The notes below the pieces were generated by a model. That model did not search any database. It was given only the letters and a program-made list of their open reading frames with translations, and was not told the DNA's origin. From Mariniflexile sp. AS56 (GTDB lineage: Bacteria > Bacteroidota > Bacteroidia > Flavobacteriales > Flavobacteriaceae): a DNA stretch of 64,000 nucleotides. Positions 31,948-39,993 of this stretch are shown in pieces (the first letter of the stretch is position 1; each line of letters starts with the position of its first letter). The translations under genes and the position numbers were made by a program. The stretch is from the NCBI RefSeq assembly GCF_030552475.1, contig NZ_JAUPED010000003.1, positions 248,001 to 312,000 of the forward strand. The letters run 5' to 3'.

Positions 31948-33609
31948 ATGAAAGATCAAAAGAGTGTACTAAAAATACATGCAAAAGATAATGTGCTTGT
32001 AGCCTTAACCGATTTGGAAAAAGGAGCTACAATTACTTTTGAAGATAACGTGTATACAGTTCAGAACAACATTGCTGCCAAACATAAGTTTGTGACAGAA
32101 GATTTGGCAACGGGCGATTCCGTTTATATGTACGGAGTTTTGGTTGGTAAAGCCAAAAAAGCCATTGCAAAAGGCGATCTTATAAGCACGACCAACTTAA
32201 TTCATGACACAGAGCATTACGCAGTTCAAGATAGTAATGAACAGGAAGTTTGGCAAGCGCCAGATGTCTCTAAATTTATAAATAAAACCTTTAAAGGCTA
32301 CCACCGTGCAGACGGAAAAGTAGGGACAGAAAATAACTGGTTAATTATACCTTTAGTATTTTGCCAGAATAGAAATGTTGAAGTTTTAAAACAAGCTTTG
32401 GTTGAAAAACTGGGTTATGGGAAGAAACAACATTTAGGTTTAGATGTCGATGCTTTAATTAATGATTATAAAGCAGGCGTTTCTACAGATGCTATTTTAG
32501 AAAAAAATATTTTAACGGATGGTGAAGACCAATCTAAAAACCCGTTATTCCCCAATGTAGATGGGATAAAATTCTTAACGCACGACGGTGGTTGTGGAGG
32601 CGCAACTTCAGATGCTATAACCCTATGTAATTTGCTTGCAGGTTATATAAACAACCCGAACGTTGCAGGTGCTACCGTGCTAAGTTTAGGTTGCCAACAT
32701 GCACAGGCAAGTATTCTTCAAGATGCTTTGTCTAGAATGGCAGCAGATAACCAGAAACCCGTGTATGTTTTAGAACAACAACAAAGTGTTTCAGAAAAAG
32801 AATTATTGGCAGAAGCGGTGAAGAAAAGTTTTGTTGGTTTAATAGAAGCCAATAAAATGGAGCGTCAACCAGCGCCTTTATCAAAATTAGTAATAGGCTT
32901 GGAGTGTGGAGGTTCAGATGGATTTTCAGGAATTTCAGCCAACCCAACATTAGGCTATGTATCCGATTTAATTGTTGGTTTAGGTGGAGCAACGGTATTG
33001 TCAGAATTTCCAGAGCTTAACGGTGTAGAGCAGGAGCTTATCAATAGATGTACAAGCCCAGAGAAAGCAACGAAGTTTTCTCATATTATGTCAACGTATA
33101 ATTCAAAAGCAGAAGCTTTAGGTGCAGCCTTTTCAATGAATCCATCACCAGGAAACATAAAAGATGGTTTAATTACAGACGCTATCAAATCGGCAGGAGC
33201 CGCTAAAAAAGGAGGTACGTCACCAATTGAAGATGTGCTAGATTACACAGAACAGGTTACAAAAAGTGGTTTAAACTTATTATGTACCCCTGGAAACGAT
33301 GTAGAATCTACAACAGGTTTGGCCGGTTCTGGTTGTAATATCATTTTGTTTACAACAGGTTTAGGAACTCCAACAGGAAACCCAATAACGCCTGTAGTAA
33401 AAGTATCTTCGAATACCAAATTGTTCGAAAAAATGCCTGATATTATCGACTTTAATACCGGTGCGATTATAGAAGGTTCAGCAACTATAGAAACTACTGG
33501 TGAAGATTTATTAGACTACATTATTGAAGTTGCCAGTGGTAAACAAACAAAAGCAAGACAGTTACGACAAGACGATTTTATTCCTTGGAAACGAGGCATG
33601 TCTTTGTAA
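31948..33609 (+). CDS. UxaA/altronate dehydratase-family sugar acid dehydratase, probably L-fuconate dehydratase
   Basis: A 553-residue cytoplasmic protein. An N-terminal SAF domain (about 5-100, LVALTDLEKGATITFEDN...LISTTNLIHD) is fused to the large UxaA/GarD catalytic domain (about 115-553) with GYHRADGKVGTENNWLIIP, LTHDGGCGGATSDA, LGCQHAQ, GLECGGSDGFSGISANP and STTGLAGSGCNIILFTTGLGTPTGNP, conserved around the iron site. The family dehydrates D-altronate or D-galactarate. The neighbouring fucose genes make 2-keto-3-deoxy-L-fuconate formation from L-fuconate more likely here. This resembles the Campylobacter jejuni fucose island, where UxaA-type subunits sit with FucP, an SDR and an amidohydrolase. 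Altronate dehydratase remains an alternative, but no UxaB or UxaC is present. Confidence 0.82.
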   Translation: MKDQKSVLKIHAKDNVLVALTDLEKGATITFEDNVYTVQNNIAAKHKFVTEDLATGDSVYMYGVLVGKAKKAIAKGDLISTTNLIHDTEHYAVQDSNEQEVWQAPDVSKFINKTFKGYHRADGKVGTENNWLIIPLVFCQNRNVEVLKQALVEKLGYGKKQHLGLDVDALINDYKAGVSTDAILEKNILTDGEDQSKNPLFPNVDGIKFLTHDGGCGGATSDAITLCNLLAGYINNPNVAGATVLSLGCQHAQASILQDALSRMAADNQKPVYVLEQQQSVSEKELLAEAVKKSFVGLIEANKMERQPAPLSKLVIGLECGGSDGFSGISANPTLGYVSDLIVGLGGATVLSEFPELNGVEQELINRCTSPEKATKFSHIMSTYNSKAEALGAAFSMNPSPGNIKDGLITDAIKSAGAAKKGGTSPIEDVLDYTEQVTKSGLNLLCTPGNDVESTTGLAGSGCNIILFTTGLGTPTGNPITPVVKVSSNTKLFEKMPDIIDFNTGAIIEGSATIETTGEDLLDYIIEVASGKQTKARQLRQDDFIPWKRGMSL

Positions 33610-33639
33610 AAATAATTTCATAAAAATAATTGACTAGAC

Positions 33640-34419
33640 ATGACAAAATTCAGTTTAAAAAATAAAGTAGCACTTGTAACAGGTGGTGGTAGTGGTATTG
33701 GTAAAGCTATTTCTTTAACATTTGCAAAGCAAGGTGCTAAAGTACATATCTTAGATTTTAATTTAGAAGCAGCACAAGAAACGGTTGCAGAAATTGAGGC
33801 ATTCGGTGAAGCTGCAGAAGCACATAAATGTGATATTGCAAATCAAACCAATGTGAATAGTATTGTAGCGAGCATTACGAATAATGGTTCAATAGATATA
33901 TTAATTAATAATGCAGGAATTGCACATATTGGTAATATTGAAGCTGTGGAAGAAGCAGATTTAGATCGCTTATATAATGTAAATATTAAAGGTGTATATA
34001 ATTGTATTAAAGCCTGTTTGCCAGCTTTAAAAACTAAAGGAGGGGTTATTTTAAACCTAGCGTCTATTGCATCATCGGTTGGTATTAACAATCGATTTGC
34101 ATATTCTATGACAAAAGGAGCGGTTTTAACCATTACATATTCCATCGCAAAAGATTATATTGCAGACGGAATTCGCTGTAACTGTATTTCACCAGGACGT
34201 GTACATACACCTTTTGTAGATGGGTTTATTAAGCAAAACTACCCAGGACAGGAAGAGGAAATGTTTGAGAAACTATCAAAAACTCAGCCAATTGGCCGTA
34301 TGGGGAAACCACAAGAAATGGCAGATTTAGCATTGTATTTATGTTCAGATGAAGCAGGTTTTATCACAGGGTCTAATTACGCAATCGATGGTGGCTTTGT
34401 AACACTAAACGGAAACTAA
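33640..34419 (+). CDS. SDR dehydrogenase, probably 2-keto-3-deoxy-L-fuconate (or L-fucose) dehydrogenase
   Basis: A 259-residue classical short-chain dehydrogenase. It has the cofactor motif TGGGSGIGKA (about 15-24), an acidic residue after beta-2 (ILDFN, favouring NAD), NNAGIAH, and the catalytic Ser plus Tyr-x-x-x-Lys in LASIASSV and AYSMTKGAV. The C-terminus is ITGSNYAIDGGFV. It lies 30 bp after the UxaA-type gene and ahead of the FAH-family hydrolase. That position suits oxidation of 2-keto-3-deoxy-L-fuconate to the 2,4-diketo compound that FAH enzymes split. Of the two SDRs in the operon this is the one with an intact catalytic tetrad. Which of them oxidises fucose itself cannot be settled from sequence. 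Confidence 0.8.
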   Translation: MTKFSLKNKVALVTGGGSGIGKAISLTFAKQGAKVHILDFNLEAAQETVAEIEAFGEAAEAHKCDIANQTNVNSIVASITNNGSIDILINNAGIAHIGNIEAVEEADLDRLYNVNIKGVYNCIKACLPALKTKGGVILNLASIASSVGINNRFAYSMTKGAVLTITYSIAKDYIADGIRCNCISPGRVHTPFVDGFIKQNYPGQEEEMFEKLSKTQPIGRMGKPQEMADLALYLCSDEAGFITGSNYAIDGGFVTLNGN

Positions 34420-34540
34420 AAATAATATTACAATTAAATATTTAAACAGATGAAACAACCACAACTAAAATGCCGTCTGCAGAGTAAGGTGTTTATAGGG
34501 GTGTAACATCTGATAATTAAAAAACAATAAAAATAAACAG

Positions 34541-35398
34541 ATGAAATTAATACGATTTGGCGCTGAAGGAAACGAGAAACCAGGAGTGCAGTTAGAAAAT
34601 GGAGCTAAAATAGATGTATCTGGTTTTGGAACGGATTATAATGAAGAATTCTTCGGAAATAATGGGATCGAAAAACTAGCTGATTGGTTAAAAGAAAACC
34701 AAGAGAGTTGTCCTGCAATTGCTGAAGGGACGCGTTTAGGAGTGCCATTAACACGACCATCTAAAATTGTGTGTGTTGGGTTGAACTATGCACAACATGC
34801 GGCTGAAGCTGGAATGGAGGTGCCAAAAGAGCCTGTATTGTTTTTTAAATCAACAACTGCTTTAGTAGGACCAAATGATACTGTTATTCTTCCTAAAGGA
34901 AGTACAAAATCAGATTGGGAAGTTGAATTAGCAATTGTAATTGGTAAAAAAGCGTCTTATGTTGAAGAAGCCGATGCTTTCGATCATATCGCAGGTTATG
35001 TATTGCATAATGATGTAAGTGAACGCGCTTTTCAAATTGAGCGTTCAGGACAATGGTGTAAAGGTAAAGGTTGTGATACATTCGCACCTGTAGGTCCTTT
35101 TATTGCCACTAAAGAAGAAATTAAAGATCCGAATAACTTAAACTTATGGTTAAAAGTAAATGGGGAAATGATGCAAAATAGCAGTACGTCCGATTTTATT
35201 TTTAACGTACAACACGTAGTGAGTCACATCAGTCAGTTTATGACTTTATTACCTGGTGATATCATTTCAACAGGAACTCCTTTTGGTGTTGGTTTAGGTT
35301 TAAAACCACCAGTATATTTAAAAGAAGGCGATGTTATGGAATTAGGAATTGAAGGTTTAGGAACATCTAAACAAGTTTGTAAAAATTACAAGGCTTAA
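34541..35398 (+). CDS. FAH-family hydrolase, probably 2,4-diketo-3-deoxy-L-fuconate hydrolase
   Basis: A 285-residue fumarylacetoacetate-hydrolase-fold protein. The conserved core is KIVCVGLNYAQHAAEAGMEVPKEPVLFFKS, then the metal ligands in DWEVELAIVIGKKA and GYVLHNDVSERAFQ, and STGTPFGVGLGLKPPVYLKEGD. In non-phosphorylative fucose and rhamnose pathways this enzyme hydrolyses the 2,4-diketo-3-deoxy acid to pyruvate and L-lactate. The FMN lactate dehydrogenase downstream agrees with lactate as a product. The gene is 121 bp after the SDR, a gap that contains a false start (see findings), and 2 bp before the lactonase gene. Confidence 0.85.
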   Translation: MKLIRFGAEGNEKPGVQLENGAKIDVSGFGTDYNEEFFGNNGIEKLADWLKENQESCPAIAEGTRLGVPLTRPSKIVCVGLNYAQHAAEAGMEVPKEPVLFFKSTTALVGPNDTVILPKGSTKSDWEVELAIVIGKKASYVEEADAFDHIAGYVLHNDVSERAFQIERSGQWCKGKGCDTFAPVGPFIATKEEIKDPNNLNLWLKVNGEMMQNSSTSDFIFNVQHVVSHISQFMTLLPGDIISTGTPFGVGLGLKPPVYLKEGDVMELGIEGLGTSKQVCKNYKA

Positions 35399-35400
35399 GC

Positions 35401-36231
35401 ATGACAATTGATGCCCATCAGCATTTTTGGAATTTCAATCCAGTTAGAGATAGCTGGATTGATGATTCTATGGCTATTATAAGAAGAGATTTTCTGCCTG
35501 AAGATTTAAAACCCGTTTTGGATGCGAATGGGGTAGATGGTTGTATTGCTGTACAAGCAGATCAATCGGAAACTGAAACCGCATTCTTATTGCAATGTGC
35601 CGAAGAAAACCCGTTTGTGAAAGCGGTTGTAGGATGGGTAGATTTATGTGCAGATTCTGTGGAAACACAACTGGCACATTTTTCAAAAAATAAACTTTTT
35701 AAAGGTGTACGCCATATTGTACAAGCGGAAAGTGAGACCTTTGTTTTACGAGCCGATTTTCAAAATGGTATTAGTAAATTAGAACAATTTGGTCTTGTTT
35801 ACGATGTTTTGGTATTTCCACATCATTTAGAAAATACCATCAAATTGGTGCGAAAATTTCCGAAGCAACAATTTGTATTAAATCATATTGCGAAACCAAA
35901 AATGTCTGAGGCCATAGATGCTGCTTGGTTGAAAAATATTCAAACATTAGCAAGTTTCCCAAATGTATCTTGTAAAATTTCTGGTTTAGTAACCGAAACT
36001 GAGAATTTTGAGTGGAACGAAGCGATGTTCAAGCCGTTTATGGATGGTGTTGTTGAAGCGTTTGGCGTTGATAGATTGCTTTTTGGTTCCGATTGGCCTG
36101 TGTGTTTATTAGCCGGTGAATACCAAGAAGTAATGCAGATAGTAAAAAAATATTTTATTGATTTTTCTAAAGAAGACCAAGACAAGGTGATGGGAGAAAA
36201 TGCAATAAGAATCTATAACATAAAAAGATAA
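35401..36231 (+). CDS. Amidohydrolase-family lactonase, probably L-fuconolactonase
   Basis: A 276-residue COG3618-type metal-dependent hydrolase. It opens MTIDAHQHFWNFNPVRDSWID (the H-x-H metal motif). It has GCIAVQADQSETET, FKGVRHIVQAE, FVLNHIAKPKM and the terminal metal-site segment DRLLFGSDWPVC, all characteristic of L-fuconolactonase and related 2-pyrone or rhamnonolactone hydrolases. It would open L-fucono-1,5-lactone made by the fucose dehydrogenase, giving L-fuconate for the UxaA-type dehydratase. The gene is packed tightly between the FAH hydrolase (2 bp) and the second SDR (11 bp). L-rhamnonolactonase is the main alternative. Confidence 0.85.
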   Translation: MTIDAHQHFWNFNPVRDSWIDDSMAIIRRDFLPEDLKPVLDANGVDGCIAVQADQSETETAFLLQCAEENPFVKAVVGWVDLCADSVETQLAHFSKNKLFKGVRHIVQAESETFVLRADFQNGISKLEQFGLVYDVLVFPHHLENTIKLVRKFPKQQFVLNHIAKPKMSEAIDAAWLKNIQTLASFPNVSCKISGLVTETENFEWNEAMFKPFMDGVVEAFGVDRLLFGSDWPVCLLAGEYQEVMQIVKKYFIDFSKEDQDKVMGENAIRIYNIKR

Positions 36232-36242
36232 TAAGTATTCAA

Positions 36243-37025
36243 ATGAATTTACAATTAGAAAATAAAGTAATTATAGTAACAGGAGGCTCTAAGGGTATTG
36301 GTTTAGGTATCGTTGAGTCTTTATTAAGGGAAAACGCGATTCCTGTAATTGTTACTAGAAATAAAGAAAGTGTTGTAGAGGTTTTAGAAACATTTAAAGA
36401 GCAAGGACACGATGTGTTTTATGCACTTGCTGAATTAACAGATCCAGAGCAATGTAAAAGTGCTGTGGCAGAAGTGGTTTCAAAATACGGGCGTATTGAT
36501 GGGCTTGTAAATAATGCTGGTGTAAATGATGGTGTTGGTTTAGAAAGTGGTGATTATGAAGGTTTCATGTCTTCAATAAAACGCAACTTGGTGCATTATT
36601 ATTTAATGGCACATTATGCATTACCAGAACTTAAGAAAAGTAAAGGTGCTATTGTAAATATAGGTTCTAAAACGGCTGATACCGGTCAAGGAGGTACTTC
36701 AGGCTATGCAGCTTCAAATGGAGGGCGTAATGCTTTAACCAGAGAATGGGCGGTAGAACTTTTACCTTACAGCATTCGTGTAAACGCATTAGTTGTAGCT
36801 GAATGTTATACGCCTTTATATGAAAAATGGATTAGTACTTTTCCTAATAAAGAAGAAAAATTAGCAGCCATAACAAAACACATTCCTTTAGAAAAAAGAA
36901 TGACAACTGCCGAAGAAATTGGTGATACCGTGGCCTTTCTATTATCAAGTAAGTCGAGCCATACTACGGGACAGTTGTTGTATGTAGATGGTGGTTATAC
37001 ACATTTAGATAGATCAATCGAATAA
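36243..37025 (+). CDS. SDR oxidoreductase with the catalytic lysine replaced by Asn, possibly L-fucose dehydrogenase
   Basis: A 260-residue SDR with an intact cofactor motif TGGSKGIGLG (about 13-22), NNAGVND and a C-terminal TTGQLLYVDGGYTH. The active-site stretch reads IGSKTADTGQGGTSGYAASNGGRNALTREWA. Ser142 and Tyr155 are at the usual 13-residue spacing, but the position of the YxxxK lysine is Asn159 (codon AAT at 36717-36719). The TGQG-T-SGYAAS...ALTREWA context resembles L-fucose dehydrogenase-like SDRs, and the gene lies between the lactonase and the fucose permease. Either Asn works in a modified proton relay, or the enzyme is impaired or has another role. The operon's other SDR and KduD keep the lysine. 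Confidence 0.75.
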   Translation: MNLQLENKVIIVTGGSKGIGLGIVESLLRENAIPVIVTRNKESVVEVLETFKEQGHDVFYALAELTDPEQCKSAVAEVVSKYGRIDGLVNNAGVNDGVGLESGDYEGFMSSIKRNLVHYYLMAHYALPELKKSKGAIVNIGSKTADTGQGGTSGYAASNGGRNALTREWAVELLPYSIRVNALVVAECYTPLYEKWISTFPNKEEKLAAITKHIPLEKRMTTAEEIGDTVAFLLSSKSSHTTGQLLYVDGGYTHLDRSIE

Positions 37026-37058
37026 ATTCAATTAAACTCACCCTTAAACTAATTATAC

Positions 37059-38429
37059 ATGGATAACATTCATAAATCTCCAGTTGTTTCAAAACAAGTG
37101 TTATTACCTTTCATTTTAGTAACCTCTTTGTTTGCTTTATGGGGATTTGCAAACGCGGTAACCGACCCTATGGTGGGCGCATTTCAAAAAATATTAGAGC
37201 TTTCCAATACCCAAGCATCTATGGTGCAAATGGCATTTTATGGCGGGTATTTTTGTATGGCTCTGCCAGCAGCACTTTTTATGCGTAAATACTCTTATAA
37301 AGTAGGTATCCTAATTGGGTTGGCTTTATATGCAACAGGTGCCCTTTTATTTTATCCGGCAGCACAGGCAGAAAGCTTTTTGTTTTTCTGTTTAGGGCTA
37401 TATGTATTAACTTTTGGGTTAGCCTTTTTAGAAACAGCGGCAAACCCTTATGCATTGGCTTTGGGTGCTAAAGAAACAGCAACACAACGTTTAAACTTAG
37501 CACAGGCTGTAAACCCATTGGGTTTAGTAGCTGGTTTGTTAATCGCCAAATTTTCAGTGAAGGAAAAATTGCAGTCGGATGACATTGCCGATTTTTCTAC
37601 ATTAAGTGATTCAACAAGAGATGCCATTCGTATTGCAGATTTATCTGTTATTCGCGATCCTTACGTGGTGCTTGGTTTGGTCATTATTGGTGTGTTTGTC
37701 TTGTTTTTGGTGAGCAAAATGCCACAATCTAAAGATGAAGGCGCGATGCCAAGTATTAAAGATACTTTCATAACCTTATTTAAAAACAATAAATACGTAT
37801 TGGGTGTTGTGGCTCAAATATTATATGTAGGTGCACAAATTATGTGTTGGACTTATATTTACCACTATGTAAATGGGATGTTGCTTAAAAATGCTTTTGA
37901 AGTGTCTAGCATCAGTATTTTTGGATTAGAGTTTGAAAAAGATGCCTTTTATTATCAATTAATAGCTTTCGTGTTATTTGTTGTTGGTAGAGCTGTAGGT
38001 ACCTATATGTTACGTTTTGTTAGTTCAGGAAAACTCCTGATGTCTTTCGCGTTATTAGCTGTATTATGTGTAGTTGGTACCATCTGGATTGATGGCATGT
38101 TTGGCTTATATAGTTTAGTTGGTATTTCATTTTGCATGTCTTTAATGTTCCCTACTATTTACGGGATTGCATTAGGCGATTTAACCGAAGAAGAATCTAA
38201 AGTTGGGTCTGCAGGCTTAGTTATGGCCATTGTGGGGGGGGCTTTAATGCCGTTTTTACAAGGAATGATTATCGATTTAGGTGGAAATGGTGTTGCAGAC
38301 ACTCAAATAATGGGTGTTGCAGAGGTTAATTTCTCATTCATTTTACCACTTTGCTGCTTTTTATACATCGCTTGGTATGGTTACACTGTTTTTAAAAACC
38401 ATGAAACACCAAAAACTGTCATATCTTAA
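37059..38429 (+). CDS. fucP: FucP-type major facilitator, L-fucose:H+ symporter
   Basis: A 456-residue inner-membrane MFS transporter with about 12 hydrophobic segments. It shows FucP-family hallmarks: FALWGFANAVTDPMVGAFQKILELSNTQASMVQMAFYGGYFCMALPAA near the N-terminus (first-half signature), LAFLETAANPYALALG, and RLNLAQAVNPLGLVAG. The C-terminal half has VGAQIMCWTYIYHYVNG and MSLMFPTIYGIALGDL. It would bring L-fucose, or a similar 6-deoxy sugar, from the periplasm to the cytoplasm, where the mutarotase and dehydrogenase act. It is in the middle of the fucose gene set, 33 bp after the SDR and 12 bp before the mutarotase gene. Transport of L-rhamnose or another hexose cannot be excluded. Confidence 0.88.
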   Translation: MDNIHKSPVVSKQVLLPFILVTSLFALWGFANAVTDPMVGAFQKILELSNTQASMVQMAFYGGYFCMALPAALFMRKYSYKVGILIGLALYATGALLFYPAAQAESFLFFCLGLYVLTFGLAFLETAANPYALALGAKETATQRLNLAQAVNPLGLVAGLLIAKFSVKEKLQSDDIADFSTLSDSTRDAIRIADLSVIRDPYVVLGLVIIGVFVLFLVSKMPQSKDEGAMPSIKDTFITLFKNNKYVLGVVAQILYVGAQIMCWTYIYHYVNGMLLKNAFEVSSISIFGLEFEKDAFYYQLIAFVLFVVGRAVGTYMLRFVSSGKLLMSFALLAVLCVVGTIWIDGMFGLYSLVGISFCMSLMFPTIYGIALGDLTEEESKVGSAGLVMAIVGGALMPFLQGMIIDLGGNGVADTQIMGVAEVNFSFILPLCCFLYIAWYGYTVFKNHETPKTVIS

Positions 38430-38441
38430 AACAAACCACTC

Positions 38442-38771
38442 ATGAAACGTTATTGCTTTGCACTCGATCTTCATAATGATCAAAATTTAATAGATGAATA
38501 CGTTAGTTATCATAAAAGCGTATGGCCAGAAATTCTAGAGAGCATCAAAGCCTCTGGAGTTATAGATGCTGAAATCTATTTAGTTCAAGACAGGTTGTTT
38601 ATGATTGTAGAGGCAGAAGATGCTTTTACCTTAGAGAAAAAAGGCGAAATGGATTCTAAAAATGAAACCGTTCAAAAGTGGGAAACGCTCATGTGGTCCT
38701 ATCAAAAAGCATTACCAAATTCAAAACCAGGAGAAAAATGGAAGCTTATGGAATGCATTTTTAAATTATAA
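38442..38771 (+). CDS. RhaM-family sugar mutarotase, probably L-fucose mutarotase
   Basis: A 109-residue single-domain protein of the L-rhamnose mutarotase (DUF718) family. It begins MKRYCFALDLHNDQNLIDEYVSYHKSVWPEILESIKASGV. The His of YHKSVWPEI and the downstream AEIYLVQDRLFMIVEAED and KWETLMWSYQKALP are family hallmarks. It interconverts sugar anomers in the cytoplasm, supplying the beta-pyranose form to the dehydrogenase. A member of this family is also found in the C. jejuni fucose island, so L-fucose is a reasonable substrate here. It is tightly packed between the permease and lactate dehydrogenase genes. Confidence 0.85.
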   Translation: MKRYCFALDLHNDQNLIDEYVSYHKSVWPEILESIKASGVIDAEIYLVQDRLFMIVEAEDAFTLEKKGEMDSKNETVQKWETLMWSYQKALPNSKPGEKWKLMECIFKL

Positions 38772-38807
38772 CACAAATTAGAATAAAAGAAATTATCACC
38801 AACAATA

Positions 38808-39956
38808 ATGGCACATACTTTTAATACAAAATACCCATCTATAGACGATCTTAAAATAAAAGCACAAAAGCGGATGCCGCGTTTTGCTTTTGAATATTTA
38901 GATGGAGGCTGTAATGAAGATGTTAATCTTATTCGAAATACATCAGAGTTACGAGAAGTACAATTAAAACCAAATTATTTAAGGTCGCACCAAGGGTCTA
39001 GTTTAAAAACATCTTTATTCGGTATCGAATATGCTGCGCCTTTTGGAATAGCACCTGTTGGTTTACAAGGACTTATGTGGCCTAATGCGCCAGAAATTTT
39101 GGCGAAAGCCGCTTTTCAGCATAACATTCCATTTATATTAAGCACCGTAACAACGAGCAGTATAGAACGCGTGAGTGAATTAACCGAAGGAAAAGCTTGG
39201 TTTCAACTATACCATCCTGCCGAAAGTTCATTACGAGATGATATTATAAAACGAGCAGAAGCTGCAGAATGCCCTGTGTTGGTTATTTTGTGCGATGTTC
39301 CTACTTTTGGTTTTCGCCCTAGAGATATTAGAAATGGGTTAGCGATGCCTCCCAAAATGAGTATTCAAAACGTATTACAAGTTTTAGGAAAACCTGCTTG
39401 GGCGTTAAATACCTTGAGATACGGGCAGCCAAATTTTGAAACTTTAAAACCCTATATGCCTAAAGGTTTAGATTTAAAACAATTGGGTAAATTTATGGAC
39501 CAAACTTTTTCTGGACGTTTGAATGCGGAAAGAATAAAGCCAATTCGCGATATGTGGAAAGGTAAGTTGGTTATAAAAGGCGTTGCGTCTCATGAAGATG
39601 CCGAAGAAGCCATCCGTTTAGGGTTAGATGGTATCATCGTTTCTAATCATGGTGGTAGACAGTTAGATGCTGGTGAATCGACCATCAGACCTTTAGAAAG
39701 TATTGCCCAAAAATATGGCGACCAAATAACAGTGATGATGGATAGTGGTATTCGCTCTGGTCCTGATGTTGCTAGAAGTTTAGCCAGTGGTGCCGAATTC
39801 ACCTTTATGGGACGTAGTTTTATGTACGGTGTTGGTGCTTTGGGTAAACAAGGCGGTGACCATACCATTTCTTTGCTAAAAGCAGAATTACAACAAGTTA
39901 TGGAGCAACTTTGTTGCGAAAAAGTAAGTGATTTTCCAAATCATTTAATCAAATAG
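38808..39956 (+). CDS. lldD: FMN-dependent L-lactate dehydrogenase (alpha-hydroxy acid oxidase family)
   Basis: A 382-residue FMN alpha-hydroxy acid dehydrogenase. It has PRFAFEYLDGGCNEDVNL, PFGIAPVGLQGLMWP, ILSTVTTSSIERV, FQLYHPAE, the flavin-binding Lys in KLVIKGV, the catalytic His-Arg motif IVSNHGGRQLD and the FMN phosphate-binding MMDSGIRSGPDVARSLASGAEFTFMGRSFMYGVGALG. It oxidises L-lactate to pyruvate with electrons going to the quinone pool. In this operon it removes the L-lactate made by cleavage of 2,4-diketo-3-deoxy-L-fuconate, so one fucose yields two pyruvate. The gene sits 36 bp after the mutarotase gene. Confidence 0.88.
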   Translation: MAHTFNTKYPSIDDLKIKAQKRMPRFAFEYLDGGCNEDVNLIRNTSELREVQLKPNYLRSHQGSSLKTSLFGIEYAAPFGIAPVGLQGLMWPNAPEILAKAAFQHNIPFILSTVTTSSIERVSELTEGKAWFQLYHPAESSLRDDIIKRAEAAECPVLVILCDVPTFGFRPRDIRNGLAMPPKMSIQNVLQVLGKPAWALNTLRYGQPNFETLKPYMPKGLDLKQLGKFMDQTFSGRLNAERIKPIRDMWKGKLVIKGVASHEDAEEAIRLGLDGIIVSNHGGRQLDAGESTIRPLESIAQKYGDQITVMMDSGIRSGPDVARSLASGAEFTFMGRSFMYGVGALGKQGGDHTISLLKAELQQVMEQLCCEKVSDFPNHLIK

Positions 39957-39993
39957 AATAAATATTATACTAATTAAATAAAACCAATAGAAG

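Noticed and set aside
31948-39956. L-rhamnose oxidation pathway (ulvan or rhamnogalacturonan locus)
   Set aside because: The enzyme families are the same as in non-phosphorylative rhamnose degradation, but FucP, the F-type lectin module and the UxaA-type dehydratase favour fucose, and no rhamnosidase (GH78/GH106) is present. Not excluded.
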